A stretch of DNA of 64,000 nt from the NCBI GenBank assembly GCA_005406025.1, contig BGZK01000223.1, forward strand, positions 496,001-560,000, in the 5' to 3' direction. The notes beneath the pieces are model-generated. The model saw nothing but the letters and a program-made list of their open reading frames with translations. It was not told where the DNA came from and made no database searches. This document shows positions 35,732 to 48,364 of this stretch, in pieces (the stretch's first letter is position 1; each line of letters opens with the position of its first letter). Both the position numbers and the translations under genes were made by a program. The stretch is from Eumeta japonica (lineage: Eukaryota > Arthropoda > Insecta > Lepidoptera > Psychidae).

Positions 35732-36250
35732 TTGTTAAAACGAAACGAATTCCCGCAATCATTATTGAAACGATTGAACATGGATAATGAAAAGCTGATC
35801 ACGTACAACACAACAGTGCAAAAAAAATCACGGCCACATATTATACTTCAATGGTCAAAGCATGCAAATAAATTGTACAGCACGAAAAACGCACCGTGTT
35901 CAAATCCGGTTTAATGCGAAACATGAGGAATCGTGTGTGTAGGGCAATTGGAAATTTATTGCCCACAATGAGCTTTTACTGTTTGGATATATTATCCACT
36001 GCCAACAATTGATCAGATTAAGGCAATTAAAGGAAGCAATTGAAACAAAACGGCCTGCGTTGACAAATGGAAATGGTGTGTTCTTTCATCATGATACAAT
36101 CATACTACATGTATCTTCAATCTCAACAAAAAAAAATATACTTAGGGATGTGTCAATCGTTGCTGCTTCTGATTGCCACCTCTCTCGGCCACCTTAAAAA
36201 CTGTCGACTTTATCTTTTGGTACAATCTACAGTTACCTAATCACTCTAAC
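35732..36250 (+). pseudogene. mariner transposase pseudogene (second lineage)
   Basis: A C-terminal-half mariner transposase relic. The first open segment reads LLKRLNMDNEKLITYNTTVQ, corresponding to the GDEKW.TY block with the first catalytic Asp. After stops and a frame change, a second segment (36009-36197) reads IRLRQLKEAIETKRPALTNG, then VFFHHDTI, where the HQDNARPH block would be, and SDCHLSRPP, where SDYHLF would be. The distance between the last two Asp is shorter than 34 residues, so part has been deleted. The N-terminal DNA-binding half was not found. The motif set differs from the relic at 22 kb, so a different mariner lineage is inferred. Confidence 0.75.
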
Positions 36251-37860
36251 GGCGGATTGCGTCAAAGATAGATACGCAATTCAAAAAAGTAAGACTTGTA
36301 AGGAGAATCAAATCTTACCAATAACGAGTTGCGTTTTGTTCTTTTGATGCAATCCACTGTAAGATTCACATCAAAAGAGCAAGATATCTCAGAATTTCAA
36401 GAATAATGTTATTGATCAGAAGGACATATACACTATTTTGTGTAGTCGTACTAAAACTTTAAAACACGTATTTATTTTTATAATACATGCAACCTTATAT
36501 TACACTGGATTGTGTAGGTATGACCAAAAACTTATCATTTAGTTGTGTCTGACATGAATATTTATAATTAAATAATGTATCCAGTATGGCATCCTCAGGA
36601 AAGGAATTATACGATTTTCGATATTATCTGTATTATTGTCTCTAAATTCCATTAAAGCGTTTTAAAAAATACTTACAATTCTCCGACATTAAATTAACAT
36701 GTGATTCAATTCTAATATACAGGTGTGAAGAAATTACTCTAAGGTAACAATTTTGTATATCGATAAATGGCCGTTATAATATGAAGTAAACATGATGGTA
36801 ATTTTTTTCTCCTTCATGTGCCCAACACTGGGATTTTGGAGGTAATATTTAAATTATTAAAATAATACTATCTCTTGTTAGGTGTTTCATTTCACATCAT
36901 CTTGGAATCAAATCACTGGGAAAACTTAATACTATTTATAACGTAGGTACTTTATTTATTATTTCGACATCTATCTTCTTCTATAACATACTTTTAAAAA
37001 TTTGCTTTTAGACCCGTATATAGGAAAAAAGATCTTAAGCATGGACAGTATGATATTTTTTAACGTAACAATTATTTTATGTCTAAAAAGTTAAAAGAGT
37101 AACGTACAGCTACCTGACATTTTGTTTGTTTGTGAACGATGAAACGTCTTTATTATTTTGAATTAATAAATTCACTATGTAATTATTTTTGATTTCGTAA
37201 TTGATGATTTCGAAAAGGATTCGGGAAGTGGCCTTTTGGATTCGTGTTACTTATTTCTTTCAATTGTTTCATGATTTTATATGGAATCGAAAAATGTCTG
37301 CTTTAGCAGTCTAGCAATATACATAGGTTTCATTTGTTATGAATAGGCACAAATGTAAGTAAATAAACATTTAATTTGCATACACTCTCAAGTTTTAATC
37401 GTCTCAATGTAGAATTTTAAAATACATAAGCGAAGAAGTAGAAGAAAGCCAACGACATTTTCAATAGAAATTTTCAATACAAATGAAATAATATGTATGT
37501 ATCAATTATAATAGTACTCATTAGTAGGTAGGTACCTATTTAGGTAAGGCACGTATTATTAAGCTAAAAAACAAGAATAAATTAAATCGTTAATTAATGC
37601 TCCGTGTTTTATATACTTAGGGACTAGTAACTCATATAAAACGCATAGTTTTAAAAAATAAATTATGTAAGCAAACAATTTTTCGATAATATGTATATAG
37701 ATAGATACGATATGGGTATGTACCAGCCATTAAGAACAATTTTATTTCAATGTTAAAGAAAAATCATTCTACCGAAAAGCGTAGAGAGTAAAGTAGAAAA
37801 CAGTACTCAACTGGGCAACGAATCAAATATCAATTTATCTAAAACAACAAAGCGATTGGT
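36251..37860. other. Non-coding stretch
   Basis: AT-rich, without a recognisable gene or repeat beyond the probable end of the mariner relic. Confidence 0.4.
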
Positions 37861-37887
37861 CGAATGACGTTCAACCCCGGCCCGGTG

Positions 37888-37894
37888 TATATAT
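37888..37894 (+). promoter_or_regulatory. TATA-box-like site (candidate)
   Basis: TATATAT lies in a GC-rich context (CCCGGTGTATATATGGAACG) ahead of the candidate first exon. A TCAGTGTG string that fits an arthropod initiator occurs near 37967, but it is about 75 bp from the TATA box rather than the usual 30. The call rests on composition and context only. Confidence 0.25.
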
Positions 37895-38131
37895 GGAACG
37901 TCCTAGTACCTAAATGCCTTATGTACGCGGCTAGTTACTACTTCATGTCATGACTACTCCGAGCTCAGTGTGTACTGAATTGCAACGGAAAATATGCGTG
38001 TTTACCAAACTCGTTCGGCGGAACGTGCTGTGAGTCACTCTTGAGGAAATTGATAAGTTGCGACCGTACGTTGTGTTTCGTCGTCCATATGGATTTTTGT
38101 TCTGTGCACAGTGTATTATTCAAAATCTAAA

Positions 38132-38264
38132 ATGTGTGATATCTGTGTTTCTGTGAATATACGCATTATGGAATCTCATCTTTTCCATTGTACGACTCCC
38201 CGGGGCCAGGCGACAGAACGACGCCACCGCTTTAAAACCGGCCACAGTGACTTTGTAACGGCGA
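38132..38264 (+). CDS. Candidate first coding or alternative 5' exon (speculative)
   Basis: An ATG at 38132 opens 44 codons (MCDICVSVNIRIMESHLFHC and on to HRFKTGHSDFVTA) that run into a strong donor GCGA|GTAAGT (cut after 38264). The patch is GC-richer than its surroundings and lies 300 bp before the start of the HhH gene. If spliced to the ATTTAG acceptor at 38556 it would be out of frame with that gene's ATG, so it would act as an alternative 5' leader with an upstream ORF. It might instead belong to another gene. No homologue is recognised. Confidence 0.25.
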
Positions 38265-38461
38265 GTAAGTATTAATTTATTGAACTGAGAATTATTATTA
38301 TTTTCTAAGTACTTCTTATGCGAAATATTAATTAAAAGTAAATTACTTATGTAATATTGTTACCGTGCGATACAAAGAAATAGTAAAGTAATTTGAAAAA
38401 AATATAATTTCCAATATGTCGGTAAAAGATCCGTACGCGCTGTCAAAGTTACATCGGCGCG

Positions 38462-38527
38462 ATGGCGGCGGGTGGGGAGGCGACCAGTCGGCCAGGTGCT
38501 GCCGCCGCGCCGAGTTCGGAGCTATAG
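38462..38527 (+). promoter_or_regulatory. Upstream ORF in the leader of the HhH gene
   Basis: An ATG 105 bp before the main start opens a 21-codon frame (MAAGGEATSRPG...SSEL) closed by TAG at 38525-38527, still ahead of the main ATG at 38567. The leader is GC-rich. If this segment is transcribed, the uORF could reduce initiation at the main start. That it is part of the mRNA is inferred from position. Confidence 0.4.
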
Positions 38528-38566
38528 CTAACTAATACGCAGTGTTGTACATTTAGAACGTTCACA

Positions 38567-38715
38567 ATGGCTACCGCGAAAGACACGTCTACTTTCTTTC
38601 TGGAAGCGGATGCGAAGCAATTCGACAGTGTTTTAAAGCTATACCCGCAGGCGATCAAACTGAAAGCTGAACAGAAAACGAAGAAGCCCGAAGAGCTCAT
38701 AAAATTGGATAACTG
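38567..38715 (+). CDS. Helix-hairpin-helix protein, exon 1 of 6
   Basis: This is the first coding exon of a gene whose six exons join without frame breaks to 325 residues plus stop (38567-38715, 41007-41103, 42726-43037, 43285-43459, 46946-47081, 49315-49423). The start was chosen as the first ATG that leads the conserved frame (context TCACAATGG). The product has an N-terminal helical region ending in KLDNWYQNELPKKIKSRG and a basic HEELVQLMKWK block. A helix-hairpin-helix-like LKGVGTATASALLA lies at about residues 126-139, followed by an acidic/Ser-rich, Ala/Pro-rich tail. The layout resembles a conserved family of uncharacterised eukaryotic proteins related to HhH DNA-repair folds. DNA or RNA binding is therefore inferred, not shown. 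Exon 1 encodes residues 1-50 and ends inside the Trp codon at a GTGAGT donor. Confidence 0.8.
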
Positions 38716-41006
38716 GTGAGTAGGGACGTCGCGGGACGGAGAAAATGCGGCCGTGGCGTGTCAATGAACTTGCATTGTATGTGTACCCGTGCAAACTGAT
38801 TTGATAGCTACCGCCCTCGCGGACTGCATCTCTAGTCCGCGGGCCGCTCATTAAAATCTCCGTGTCACGTGGGATCGATGTCAATTTGACACGATAGCTT
38901 TTCCTAATCGCCAGTGTGGATGAAAATATCGCGGCGTTCGCGCGTTATAAAATGGTGGCTGGCCTCTACGTATAATGTACTTGTTTTATTCGATTATTTT
39001 ATAATTTTGTAGGTTTAATCTGCGGAAAATTACAATTGAGAGTAGGTGTTATTAAACTAGATATATATTTAATGCTAAAGTCATTCATTTTATATACTTT
39101 TACGTAGTTTAATAAGCACACGCTTTGTTTAATACTCTACATGACATCAAAATGGTGACTTGCTTTAATGAATGTTAAATTTGTTATTGAATGGCTTTGG
39201 TAAGCCATTTAAATGTCTTCTATTTTTGTATTTGAAGTATCAAATAAATTTAATAGAGTAAATGAATTTTATATCTTAGAATTTTTGAAAGTAACTATTA
39301 AAAACCAAAGAGGGACTAGATAATATACTAGTAACCTTGGATTTCGTAACAAACTTTACAAAACTTCACTGAAGTTTTTTTAAATAACAATAATAATAAA
39401 ACTTATGAGTAGACATATTAAAATATTGATATTCAATTTTTTTTTTAACTACCTATGATGTATAATGTAAAAAAAAAAATATTTCATAATGCTATTGCGA
39501 AATAAATTTTAAATATATTAAAGTTAAATAGATATTAATCTCTTTAGATATATTTTAACGTTTTCTTTAGCCATTGGCTATTTATTATGCTGTTTATAAT
39601 CAATACATAAATAAAATAACTACAGACCTAAGTATATATCTTTATAGATCCTTAAACATACTATTGGAAATATTTGGTTTAAGGAATACATAAATAATCC
39701 ACATTTTTACATCAATTATATATTTAATAAGGTAGATACTTAAGTTTTTTGGTAATAATGATAAAATTATTTTTTATTTATAAAGTCACACTTTTCCCAG
39801 AAGGATAAGCAGAGACTACATAAAAAAAAATAACTACTAATCAATAAAATAAGCTCTAAAATAAAGTTGATAACAATCTTATAGGTAGAGTTTCCATTGC
39901 CTAATAAATGAAAGTTTATAAAATTTTAAATTTTTCTCACAACTTTTTAGGAAAATGAATACATGTTTATGTGAGTAACATGTATATGTTATATATATAT
40001 ATATAATTTTTTATATCGATCATAATAATGTAATAAGGTTTATAATACATTTGATAGTTTTATCTATAGTATAAAAGAATATATTTACTCTTAAATGAAA
40101 TATAATTTTAGCATAAATAAAGTCGCAGCATAAAAAAAGCTACAACCTGGTATTCATGGAATATTGATTACAAACGAAAAAATTAATTTAGATGAAATTG
40201 TTCAGTATTTTCATAGGGATGGCACTGAAGCCTGGATCAGAGTCAGGGCTAAGAGTACGATTGGTATAGGATCAGCATTGAAAACAGTTTCAATTTTGAA
40301 TACATACTCACATAATACCGCGGACAGTTATTGTAACAGTCATTTTTAAATAATCACAAAAATCTCACTCAAGTTTGTTTCTTTAGTCTTTTCACCTATT
40401 GTTTTAAGTACTTGAAATTACTTGAAAATAATAATAAAAAAAAAACATAGACAGTCATTGAGAATTGCTGACAGAAAAACTATAAAATAACTGAGATAAT
40501 GTGTTTTTTTGGACTTACAAATTGATATTAATTTCAAAAATTGAAATATCACGATTTTTTAATTAAAATCATTAACATTAGCCTGGTTTGCACATCTATC
40601 AACACTCCGAGCAATAATTATATGCCTATATTTTTATATAATTTATTTATTAATCAAAACATAATGAGCTGTGAATTGCAACAAGTGCATTGAATTAAAA
40701 AAAAAATAATGTACATATTGAGGCTTGAATTGCAGAAGTTAAGCATTTTGATTTAACAAAATTAACAATAATGTTGCAATGAAATGAATTTTAAAAATAG
40801 TGCATTCCTTTTAACCATCTGAAAATGGCTTAATATACAAAAATTTTAATTTTGTTTAATATGTTTATAGAAGTTTTCATTTCAAAAATATTTTATGTCC
40901 TATATTGTAGGTAAATAATTTTAAGTGATTATATGACTGATTTATGGTTAGTGTCATGATTTAATATTTCATGGTAAATATTTTACATGTGTTTAATGTT
41001 TAAAAG
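38716..41006 (+). other. Intron 1 of the HhH gene
   Basis: AT-rich intron of 2.3 kb between GTGAGT and TTAAAAG. A purine-rich tract at about 40215-40272 (GCACTGAAGCCTGGATCAGA, then GGCTAAGAG) resembles the dispersed purine family. The 61-codon frame at 40164-40349 overlaps it and is not a gene. Confidence 0.6.
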
Positions 41007-41103
41007 GTACCAGAATGAATTACCAAAGAAAATCAAATCAAGAGGGAAGGAGGCGCACATGATACATGAAGAGCTGGTCCAGCTGATGAAATGGAAACAA
41101 GCA
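41007..41103 (+). CDS. Helix-hairpin-helix protein, exon 2 of 6
   Basis: Encodes residues 50-82, from the end of the split Trp codon: YQNELPKKIKSRGKEAHMIH, then EELVQLMKWKQA. It is bounded by a TTAAAAG acceptor and a GCA|GTAAGT donor. The basic and Trp-containing helix here is part of the conserved core of the family. Confidence 0.85.
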
Positions 41104-42725
41104 GTAAGTTATAAAAAATAATCATCTGCCAACAGTATTAGCACGTAACCTTTACCAGGTCCTTATACACCTAATGCGGGCAGTCACGCTACCGATTCTA
41201 GTTTGTGGTCTTTACACAAATATCTCTTTGTCAGTGTTTCTTGATTTTACAAGCGATCTGGCCTGCCCATTGATGTGGTGAACGGTGCCTATCACTGGTG
41301 AATGTTTATTTCGAATTTTGCCTCATAGGTAAACCTGAACATAGCTTTCTTCGTCAAATGTCGAGTGATTCTAGTTCGTTTACTTAAGTTAGTTTAAAAG
41401 TAAAGATCATGTCTGACATGAGTAAAGTTTATATCATCGCTGGCAAAGTGTTCATTCAAATTCAGTTACTAGTGTTGTCTATCTTAGCAGACAATGTATG
41501 CATCAATGCATCTTCTTTGAGTGTAAACTGCTATCTATTGTTGGGTGACTAAAGCATATGAATTCAATTTAATTTGCGTCACTTGCATTTTCATTTTAGA
41601 CATCTCTAAAACTACTCAAATCCTTGAGCATAGAAATGAGCTCATTCAGCAATTCTAGTCATTATAATTCAATTATCAGGCATCAAAGATAGGTAACGTA
41701 TTTGCCATTTTGATGGATCCTTTGAAATTGAAAAGTTTTGAAAAAATTACATCTCTTCAATCTCTGTAGTTGTATATATTTCGTGTTTTTATTATGTACT
41801 TCATAGATTTTTTTATTTCAACACTTGGTTAGTGAGAAAATCTGGAAGAATAAAAATATTACATCATCAAGTAGTGTAGTATGGCCTAGGTTTGAATAAA
41901 ATTTAATGTTTTTTCATAGTAAACTAAGCAAAACTAAGCAGTGTCATATTTGTAGACCCAATATTTTAAAATACATAATTTGCAATGAAAAATTATAGGT
42001 TGCATAGTTTTTTTTACACACATATATATTTTGAATCCTCAATACAAAAAAAATATGCATTTATATTTTGAAAATTAAAGAACACTCACAAGCGTGTGCC
42101 AAAACTATTTCAATGAAAATTGTATTAAAATAGGGAAAGCTTCAGAAATTTGTGGAAGATACATGTGTATTGTGTTACAATAATTAGTAAAATATTAAAT
42201 AAACTAAAATAAAGTCGAAGTCCCTTGAAAAAAAAATTAATAACAATCACCGTGATATTTAGTTCACTTTTCAGATACTTAAAATTCAATAAAATTAAAG
42301 TTAAGCTTTTTGTCAGTAATATACGTTTTCATCTGATTTGTATTTCTTCCTAATCTCTTGTATTATTTTTTTATAGCATTGGTCAATATATATATTAATG
42401 GTTTAGATTAATAGTTATTCACAAGCTTTAAAATAATAATAATTTAATAGTAATTTCTACATTTAATGTTGAAAATTTACATTTTTTAAACTATGAACAC
42501 ACTTCGTAATACGTATGACCAACTGTGGTGACATAGACTGAATTTAATGCCACATGAATGAGGTCATGATGACTGTTTTGAGTCTTTGAAACTTCAATAA
42601 ACATATCTACCTTGATACTTTTTATAACCACAATTATACTATGTCAAAATGATGCATACTGTTTGTTAAAAATAATGTTTGTTTTCTGGTACCACTCATT
42701 ACTCTTGTATTTATTTTTATTACAG
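41104..42725 (+). other. Intron 2 of the HhH gene
   Basis: An intron of 1.6 kb. A GC-richer block at about 41150-41330 (ACCTAATGCGGGCAGTCACG, CTGGCCTGCCCATTGATGTG) looks like an old transposon scrap, but the family was not identified. The rest is AT-rich. Confidence 0.5.
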
Positions 42726-43037
42726 CGTGGCAGGTTCTATCCTCAGCTTTCATATCTAATCAAAGTGAACACACCAAGAGCAGTTATGCAAGAAACAAAA
42801 AAAGCATTCAAAAAACTGCCCAACATAGAGTCAGCGATGACAGCACTCAGCAACTTGAAAGGAGTCGGCACAGCGACAGCATCAGCCCTGCTGGCAGCGG
42901 CATGTCCTGAGATTGCGCCATTCATGGCCGATGAATGTCTACAAGCCATTCCAGAGATGGAAGGGAGCGACTACACTGCAAAAGAATACCTCAATTTCGT
43001 AAACCACATCAAGAATGCCTGTGATAGATTAAATAAG
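42726..43037 (+). CDS. Helix-hairpin-helix protein, exon 3 of 6
   Basis: Encodes residues 83-186 in one exon, starting after a TTATTACAG acceptor with RGRFYPQLSYLIKVNTP and ending at AAG|GTAAGT. It holds the key block LSNLKGVGTATASALLAAAC, in which GVG is the hairpin of a helix-hairpin-helix motif. This is followed by PEIAPFMADECLQ and a YLNFVNHIKNACDRLNK helix. An open extension upstream of the acceptor (from 42612) is intronic. Confidence 0.9.
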
Positions 43038-43284
43038 GTAAGTTGTTGGGTTTGATCTGTAAGATACTTATTTATCATCCGGGAAATAAATGTTAAGGCT
43101 ATTAACATTGACGAAGTAACAATACCTCACAGAGTCTTAAGTACAAAGATAGTGAAAATAGAGAAACTGTATCTTTCAAAGGAATTGATCTTATAATATA
43201 TATATATTATATGTATAGTGCATACAACTATGTGATAAAAATGTAACACATGTTAAAATTTTCAAAATATTACAATTTTTATAG

Positions 43285-43459
43285 GAACAGAATGGGTGTG
43301 GCAAAAAGTGGTCACCGCATATGGTAGAGCTTGCGGTATGGACACACAATATTGTATCAGAACTACAACCGGAACTACTGGGGCGTGAACCAGCACGTGC
43401 CAATGGTGGTTCTCCGCTTCCCAGTGATGAAAGCAACTTGGAACCCCCTTCTACTAATG
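43285..43459 (+). CDS. Helix-hairpin-helix protein, exon 4 of 6
   Basis: Encodes residues 187-244 and the first base of codon 245: EQNGCGKKWSPHMVELAVWT, then HNIVSELQPELLGREP and a Ser/Pro/Asn-rich linker. The WSPHMVELAVWT helix looks like the end of the folded part. The exon starts after TTTATAG and ends AATG|GTGAGA. Confidence 0.85.
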
Positions 43460-46400
43460 GTGAGATTTCAATTGATTTATTAACTATATTTTGTTACTAG
43501 CAGGGTCATAATATATAACCTTTGGTTATGCAAGACACATTTTCCATTTCTTTCCATGTCCTTCTTTTATTTCATTAATAATCCCATGTCTATTGAGCTA
43601 TATGTACTAAGTATTATTAGAGGCATTATCTTAAACATTAATAATGTCTCAGTTCAGTGTTGCCGGTCCGTAGCACCTAATGTTAGCTCAATATATGTTG
43701 TCATAATGTCTTGTTTCTTGTAAAAAGTCATAAAAGTGACCACTTAATGCACAAACATGGCAACTTTTATCTTTGGTAATTAGAATATATTTCTTTTTTC
43801 ACATTCTCAATTTGTATATAAAAACTTTAGTAATTTAAAAAGATCTCTGTATTTGTAGAAGAATAATTACTTCAATTATTCTTCTACAAACACACAGATC
43901 CTAACCATTTTAAAATTTAGTAATTTTTAAATGGCGGTAACTAATCTTTTTGTAAAGATAATCATACTGTGTCTTAGAGTTTTGTAAAACTCAAAGACTC
44001 AACTTTGTGAATATAAAATGATTTTTTCTAAAAAAATGTGTAAACTATGTGTAAATTCAATTTAAACAAAAAAAATATTTTCCCATGTGAGGATTTTTTT
44101 ACATCAAATAGAAACATTTGAGAGGGTGAGAGTTAGAAAAAAAATTAAAATTTTTTTTGAAGCACGCTATTGTATATATTGGTTACAAAAGAAAAGACAC
44201 TTCAAATTAAAAAGAAGTACATATTTCACATTTTTTATTTGATAATCAATTATTAATAGTTCATCAGTGTTAGCAGTTAAGTTGCATAATTATTTAGCTT
44301 ATTCTGCAATTTATGATGTATTTTACTGAAGTTTGAAGTATTTAAGTATTTTTGTGAACAAAAATGTATGTAGTTTAATGTTCGTCCATATTTGGTCTTA
44401 TTTAATTACTCATAGAACTGACTGTAATTAAGGACATCAATTCTCTGATTTATTACCTATTAAATGCACATTCCTACCAAAAGTATATGTATATTAATCA
44501 TTAAATTGTAAAGAATATAAAATCAAGTTTCAACATGATAATGGAAATCTTGTCAGATTGCAGCTCCTAACTATGAAAAAGTGAGATTTTGCATAACACT
44601 GCTCTAATTAATATAAAATATTTTAAAAACAAACTTCTACATCGCATTGTTAAATGCTTCTATGTATCAACTTGTTTAAAAATATTGCATGTATACAAAT
44701 GACTTGAATTGACTATTCATTGTATGTATGATCTATTGTCTTCAGGCTGGGGTTTAATTAATAGTATATGCCTATCATCATGATATTTTTTTTTAAGTTT
44801 GTCAACAAAAGGTTCTTGATTGAAATAAAAATAATGCAATAAATTCTCCAAGGTTTGCAGTTTTATAGCAAATATAATGGTACAAGATTTAAATTATCAA
44901 GTTTTAAAAATTAAAAAAAATAAAGTGTAATATCTCACTTCCCATAAATAACTCAATAAACATAAATTCATTTAAAACATAAAAATATGTTTATGACCTT
45001 GTGTAGAGTTCATATGCTTTTACATTTATTTTAAGTGTATATTGGAAAAATAAATTACAAATTTCTTAATTTTTTTATAATTAGAGATTTAACTATCATT
45101 GATATTGATCTTGTTCCCAGTTTCAATTTTTTTATTTAATATCATTATCCTAATTGCAATTTTAATCTTGGTTGTTAAATTTGAATAATATAAATAGAAT
45201 CAAATTTAAAATAAAGAATAAATGGAAGGCTAACGAACTGATCATGCGATTTAGCTACATGGCACACTAGTCTCCTAAATTGGGCATTCATGATTCAGCC
45301 CTACTCCTTAATGTTCGGTTCGATTTTTGCTGTGCAGTTCACCTATACCTAGCCCACTATGTATAAAAAGCCAAAAGTATATCTAGAAATTTCAGTCTGA
45401 AAAACACATTGCATTCAAACAAGTTAAGATATTAAGTGGCATAATTTTGAAAAAAATAACAATTATAACATCCAATTTTATTGATGTAGGAAGTTTCTTT
45501 GGGTAATCAAGAAGTACCTATTCTAAGAGATAAGAAATCAACCTTTGTTAAAGGAATTTATTTAAAAATTCAGATTTAATATTGAAATATAGTATTCATG
45601 AATGACTAAATGTTAGACATAAAGTTTTTTATGAGTGGTTACTTGTAGAAGGTTAAGTCTAAAGTCATTAGAAGAGGTTAGTTAAACCGACAATATGGCC
45701 GGCCACTAGTGTTTCTTCTTAACCAGTGTGGTTAGATGACCTTTACTGAACAAGTGGTAGCGTGTCTGTTTTTGCCCGCTGAGTGAATAAATACACTTGT
45801 CTGTTAAAATAATTTCAAAATGTTAAATTGTTCAATATTGTAATGTAAAAACTACACAGTAATTTTAATTATATTATATAGTAACAGCATTTATCCCCAG
45901 TGAATTAATTTTATGTTTCAATATTTAACTTTATATTGACTAGAAAAACGACTATAATTCTACCAAATTTTTGATCCTATGCAATCATGTACTTTATAGA
46001 AAGTCAGCGGTCACCTAAATTTGGTGGAGTAACATACAGAACAGGACATCAATGACTCATATATATCAATGTTGACCGGCAATGTGATATATATAGTGAT
46101 ATTAGTTATCAAATATATAAATAGGATCATAAGTAAGATGTCTACTAGTAATAATTATTATACACTAATAAAATATATTTTTGGCAAAAAAAAAAACCAA
46201 CAGCTGTTGAACCAATTTTTAAAATAGTTTCATTAATGTAATTAATAATTATTTTTGTTATTGATATATTTTTTTCTATCATAAATACCAATGCATATAA
46301 TTATGCTGTAGCATTGTAATTAATACAGCATTAGAACTTTTTATTTTTATATGTATTTATCTCACATTTCCTTTAATATCTCTTGGACACCTATTAAGAT

Positions 46401-46945
46401 CCAATAACATCTTATTTGATAAATAAATGTATAATTTTATTTTATTAAGCATTTTTATATTTATATGATATTATCCATACTTCTATTGCCATAGTTGCAA
46501 CCTATGTCTAAACCAAACCTATTCCTTGTGCAAAAAATTGTTGAAGTGCTCTTCATATTGAAAGATTTGGCAGTCTAACTCCTAATATCTTTGGTTAAGC
46601 AGTTGCCTTATCTATCATACCTTAAAACTACAGAAGTCATAGAGTTAATTATATTTTTTATGGCGTCCACAGTTTTACTATATGGGTTCACTATATAATA
46701 AAATGAAAGGATAAATAATATTATATATTATTAATTTATATGAATTAAATAACTGTTTATTATTTACCCTTTGATTTCATTATAGCATAACCATGAACAT
46801 CTTTGTTCTTTTTAATGACGATAACCCCCCACCTACCGTCATACACCGCACTTTTGTTTTCATAAGGCGCCATCTCGCGGTCCCAATCTCTCATATCCCA
46901 CACGTATAGTTTGCTCATTTATGTATATACGTGCGCTATCGGCAG
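43460..46945 (+). other. Intron 4 of the HhH gene
   Basis: A 3.5-kb AT-rich intron. Its one notable structure is an inverted repeat at 43842-43900, listed separately. No other gene is seen within it. Confidence 0.5.
43842..43900. repeat. Intronic 27-bp hairpin
   Basis: Bases 43842-43868 and 43874-43900 are reverse complements at 25 of 27 positions, around a 5-nt loop (ACTTC). The stem is long enough to resemble a miRNA precursor or the remains of a foldback MITE. It lies in intron 4, on the sense strand of the HhH gene. Confidence 0.75.
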
Positions 46946-47081
46946 GCAAACTCGGCGCGGATTCGGTGAACGAGGACACGACGACATCGTGCACAGAGGA
47001 CTCCCTGGACAAGGCCGCGTCGCCGTCTCCCGCATCGCCTTCCGACAGCGACTCGGCGCTCAGCACGCCGCGCGCCAAACG
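46946..47081 (+). CDS. Helix-hairpin-helix protein, exon 5 of 6
   Basis: Completes codon 245 and continues with KLGADSVNEDTTTSC, then TEDSLDKAASPSPASPSDSD and STPRAKR. The exon is acidic and Ser-rich and probably disordered, ending in a small basic cluster that continues as R-Q in exon 6. It is GC-rich compared with the introns. The acceptor is TCGGCAG and the donor ACG|GTCAGC. Ser-Pro repeats suggest phosphorylation sites, which is inference. Confidence 0.8.
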
Positions 47082-47200
47082 GTCAGCGCATAGCAATGCA
47101 CTCGATACACCAGATTTGTTTATTTTAAGTAACGATTGGTTGAAATGTGATTATGGCAATGTTGAGAAAGTCTACAATAAAAGAGATACACCTCATTTCT

Positions 47201-47965
47201 AGGGTTCCGAGCCAAAATGGCAAAAACGGAATCGTTACAATTTCGTCATGTCCGTCCATATATCACAGACATTTTATTCAAAAACTGATGAGTGTTGATG
47301 AGATTTATAATGTAGGTGTCTTGTATAAGCCGCTACTTAGTTTGGTGGTTAAATAACAAAAATAAAAATTTTCAGCTTCTGTTAAGCTTCTATGGAGTGT
47401 CTCTTTAAAAGCTTAACAGAAAATGAATTTTTTTTTTCAGCATACGTCAATGGTGGGCATGTATTTCAACAATTCTTTTGAAAACATTTTAAAGTTTCTA
47501 AGTAATTTTCTTGTTTATGTGAATAATTTCAGAAATAATCGCTCCGAAATTTGCAGAAATTATGTCCCGTCCCCCCTCCTCTAGTTTCTAAACTGTATGT
47601 CCAAAAAGTGAAAAAAATAACGAAGGTAAAGCTTAATAAATACTTTCAACGAAAATTATTTTCAACATATCAGATATACTATTTTCGAGTTATTGCCGAA
47701 AAACTGCGCTTCTCAACAAAAGGACGTTAGTGCCATGAAGATATATGCTCTTTTGCTGATGTACTTTACACTAGTTTAATAGTAATAATCGACATACCTA
47801 CTTGTTTTTCTAGTTATTCTAGGCGCTAAAGTGCTTATAACTATCCTGTGAAGTATGGAAAAAGTGTAGCAACATACTTTTTTTATCTCTAATGCATTTC
47901 TTTGTAATAATGGCTTCGGAAACCTACACTAAACATGGTCCGACATTGCTCTTAGTCAATTTTTT
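47201..47965 (+). repeat. 'agggttccg' interspersed repeat, copy B (intron 5)
   Basis: It begins AGGGTTCCGAGCCAAAATGG and ends GGTCCGACATTGCTCTTAGT plus a T-run. It aligns by eye along its whole length with copy A at 23880-24666, in the same orientation. It lies 120 bp after exon 5, in the sense orientation of the host gene. It lacks the left arm of the 37-bp inverted repeat of copy A. The 69-codon open frame at 47147-47356 is a by-product. Confidence 0.7.
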
Positions 47966-48364
47966 AATAAATTCATTTCCAAAACCACCATTAAATTTTG
48001 AACAGTCGTTTTTTTATATGAACATCTGCAATTGCAAATACAAATAAAAATCACAATATTGACTTTTGTCATTTTAACATTGTCTCTCAAAGGCGATTAG
48101 TGACCAGATACATTATTTACATTTTTATTTATATCATAGATAATCTTTAAAATGATTGCAATTTTTCTAAAAAAGAATATTTATTGTCATATTGTCAGAC
48201 TAATAAGAGTTTTATTATTCTTAAAACCATATAACCTCGTTACTGAATTTTCGTTTCATTAAATTTAATGATCTTGAAATCATTATATACATTTATGATT
48301 CCTTAAAATATACTTATTCAAATACATACCCTACAAAATGGGTCAATTTAACTTACACATTTTT

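Noticed and set aside
46860..47096. Minus-strand frame of 78 codons over exon 5 of the HhH gene
   Set aside because: Antisense of a GC-rich exon whose plus-strand frame joins correctly with its neighbours.
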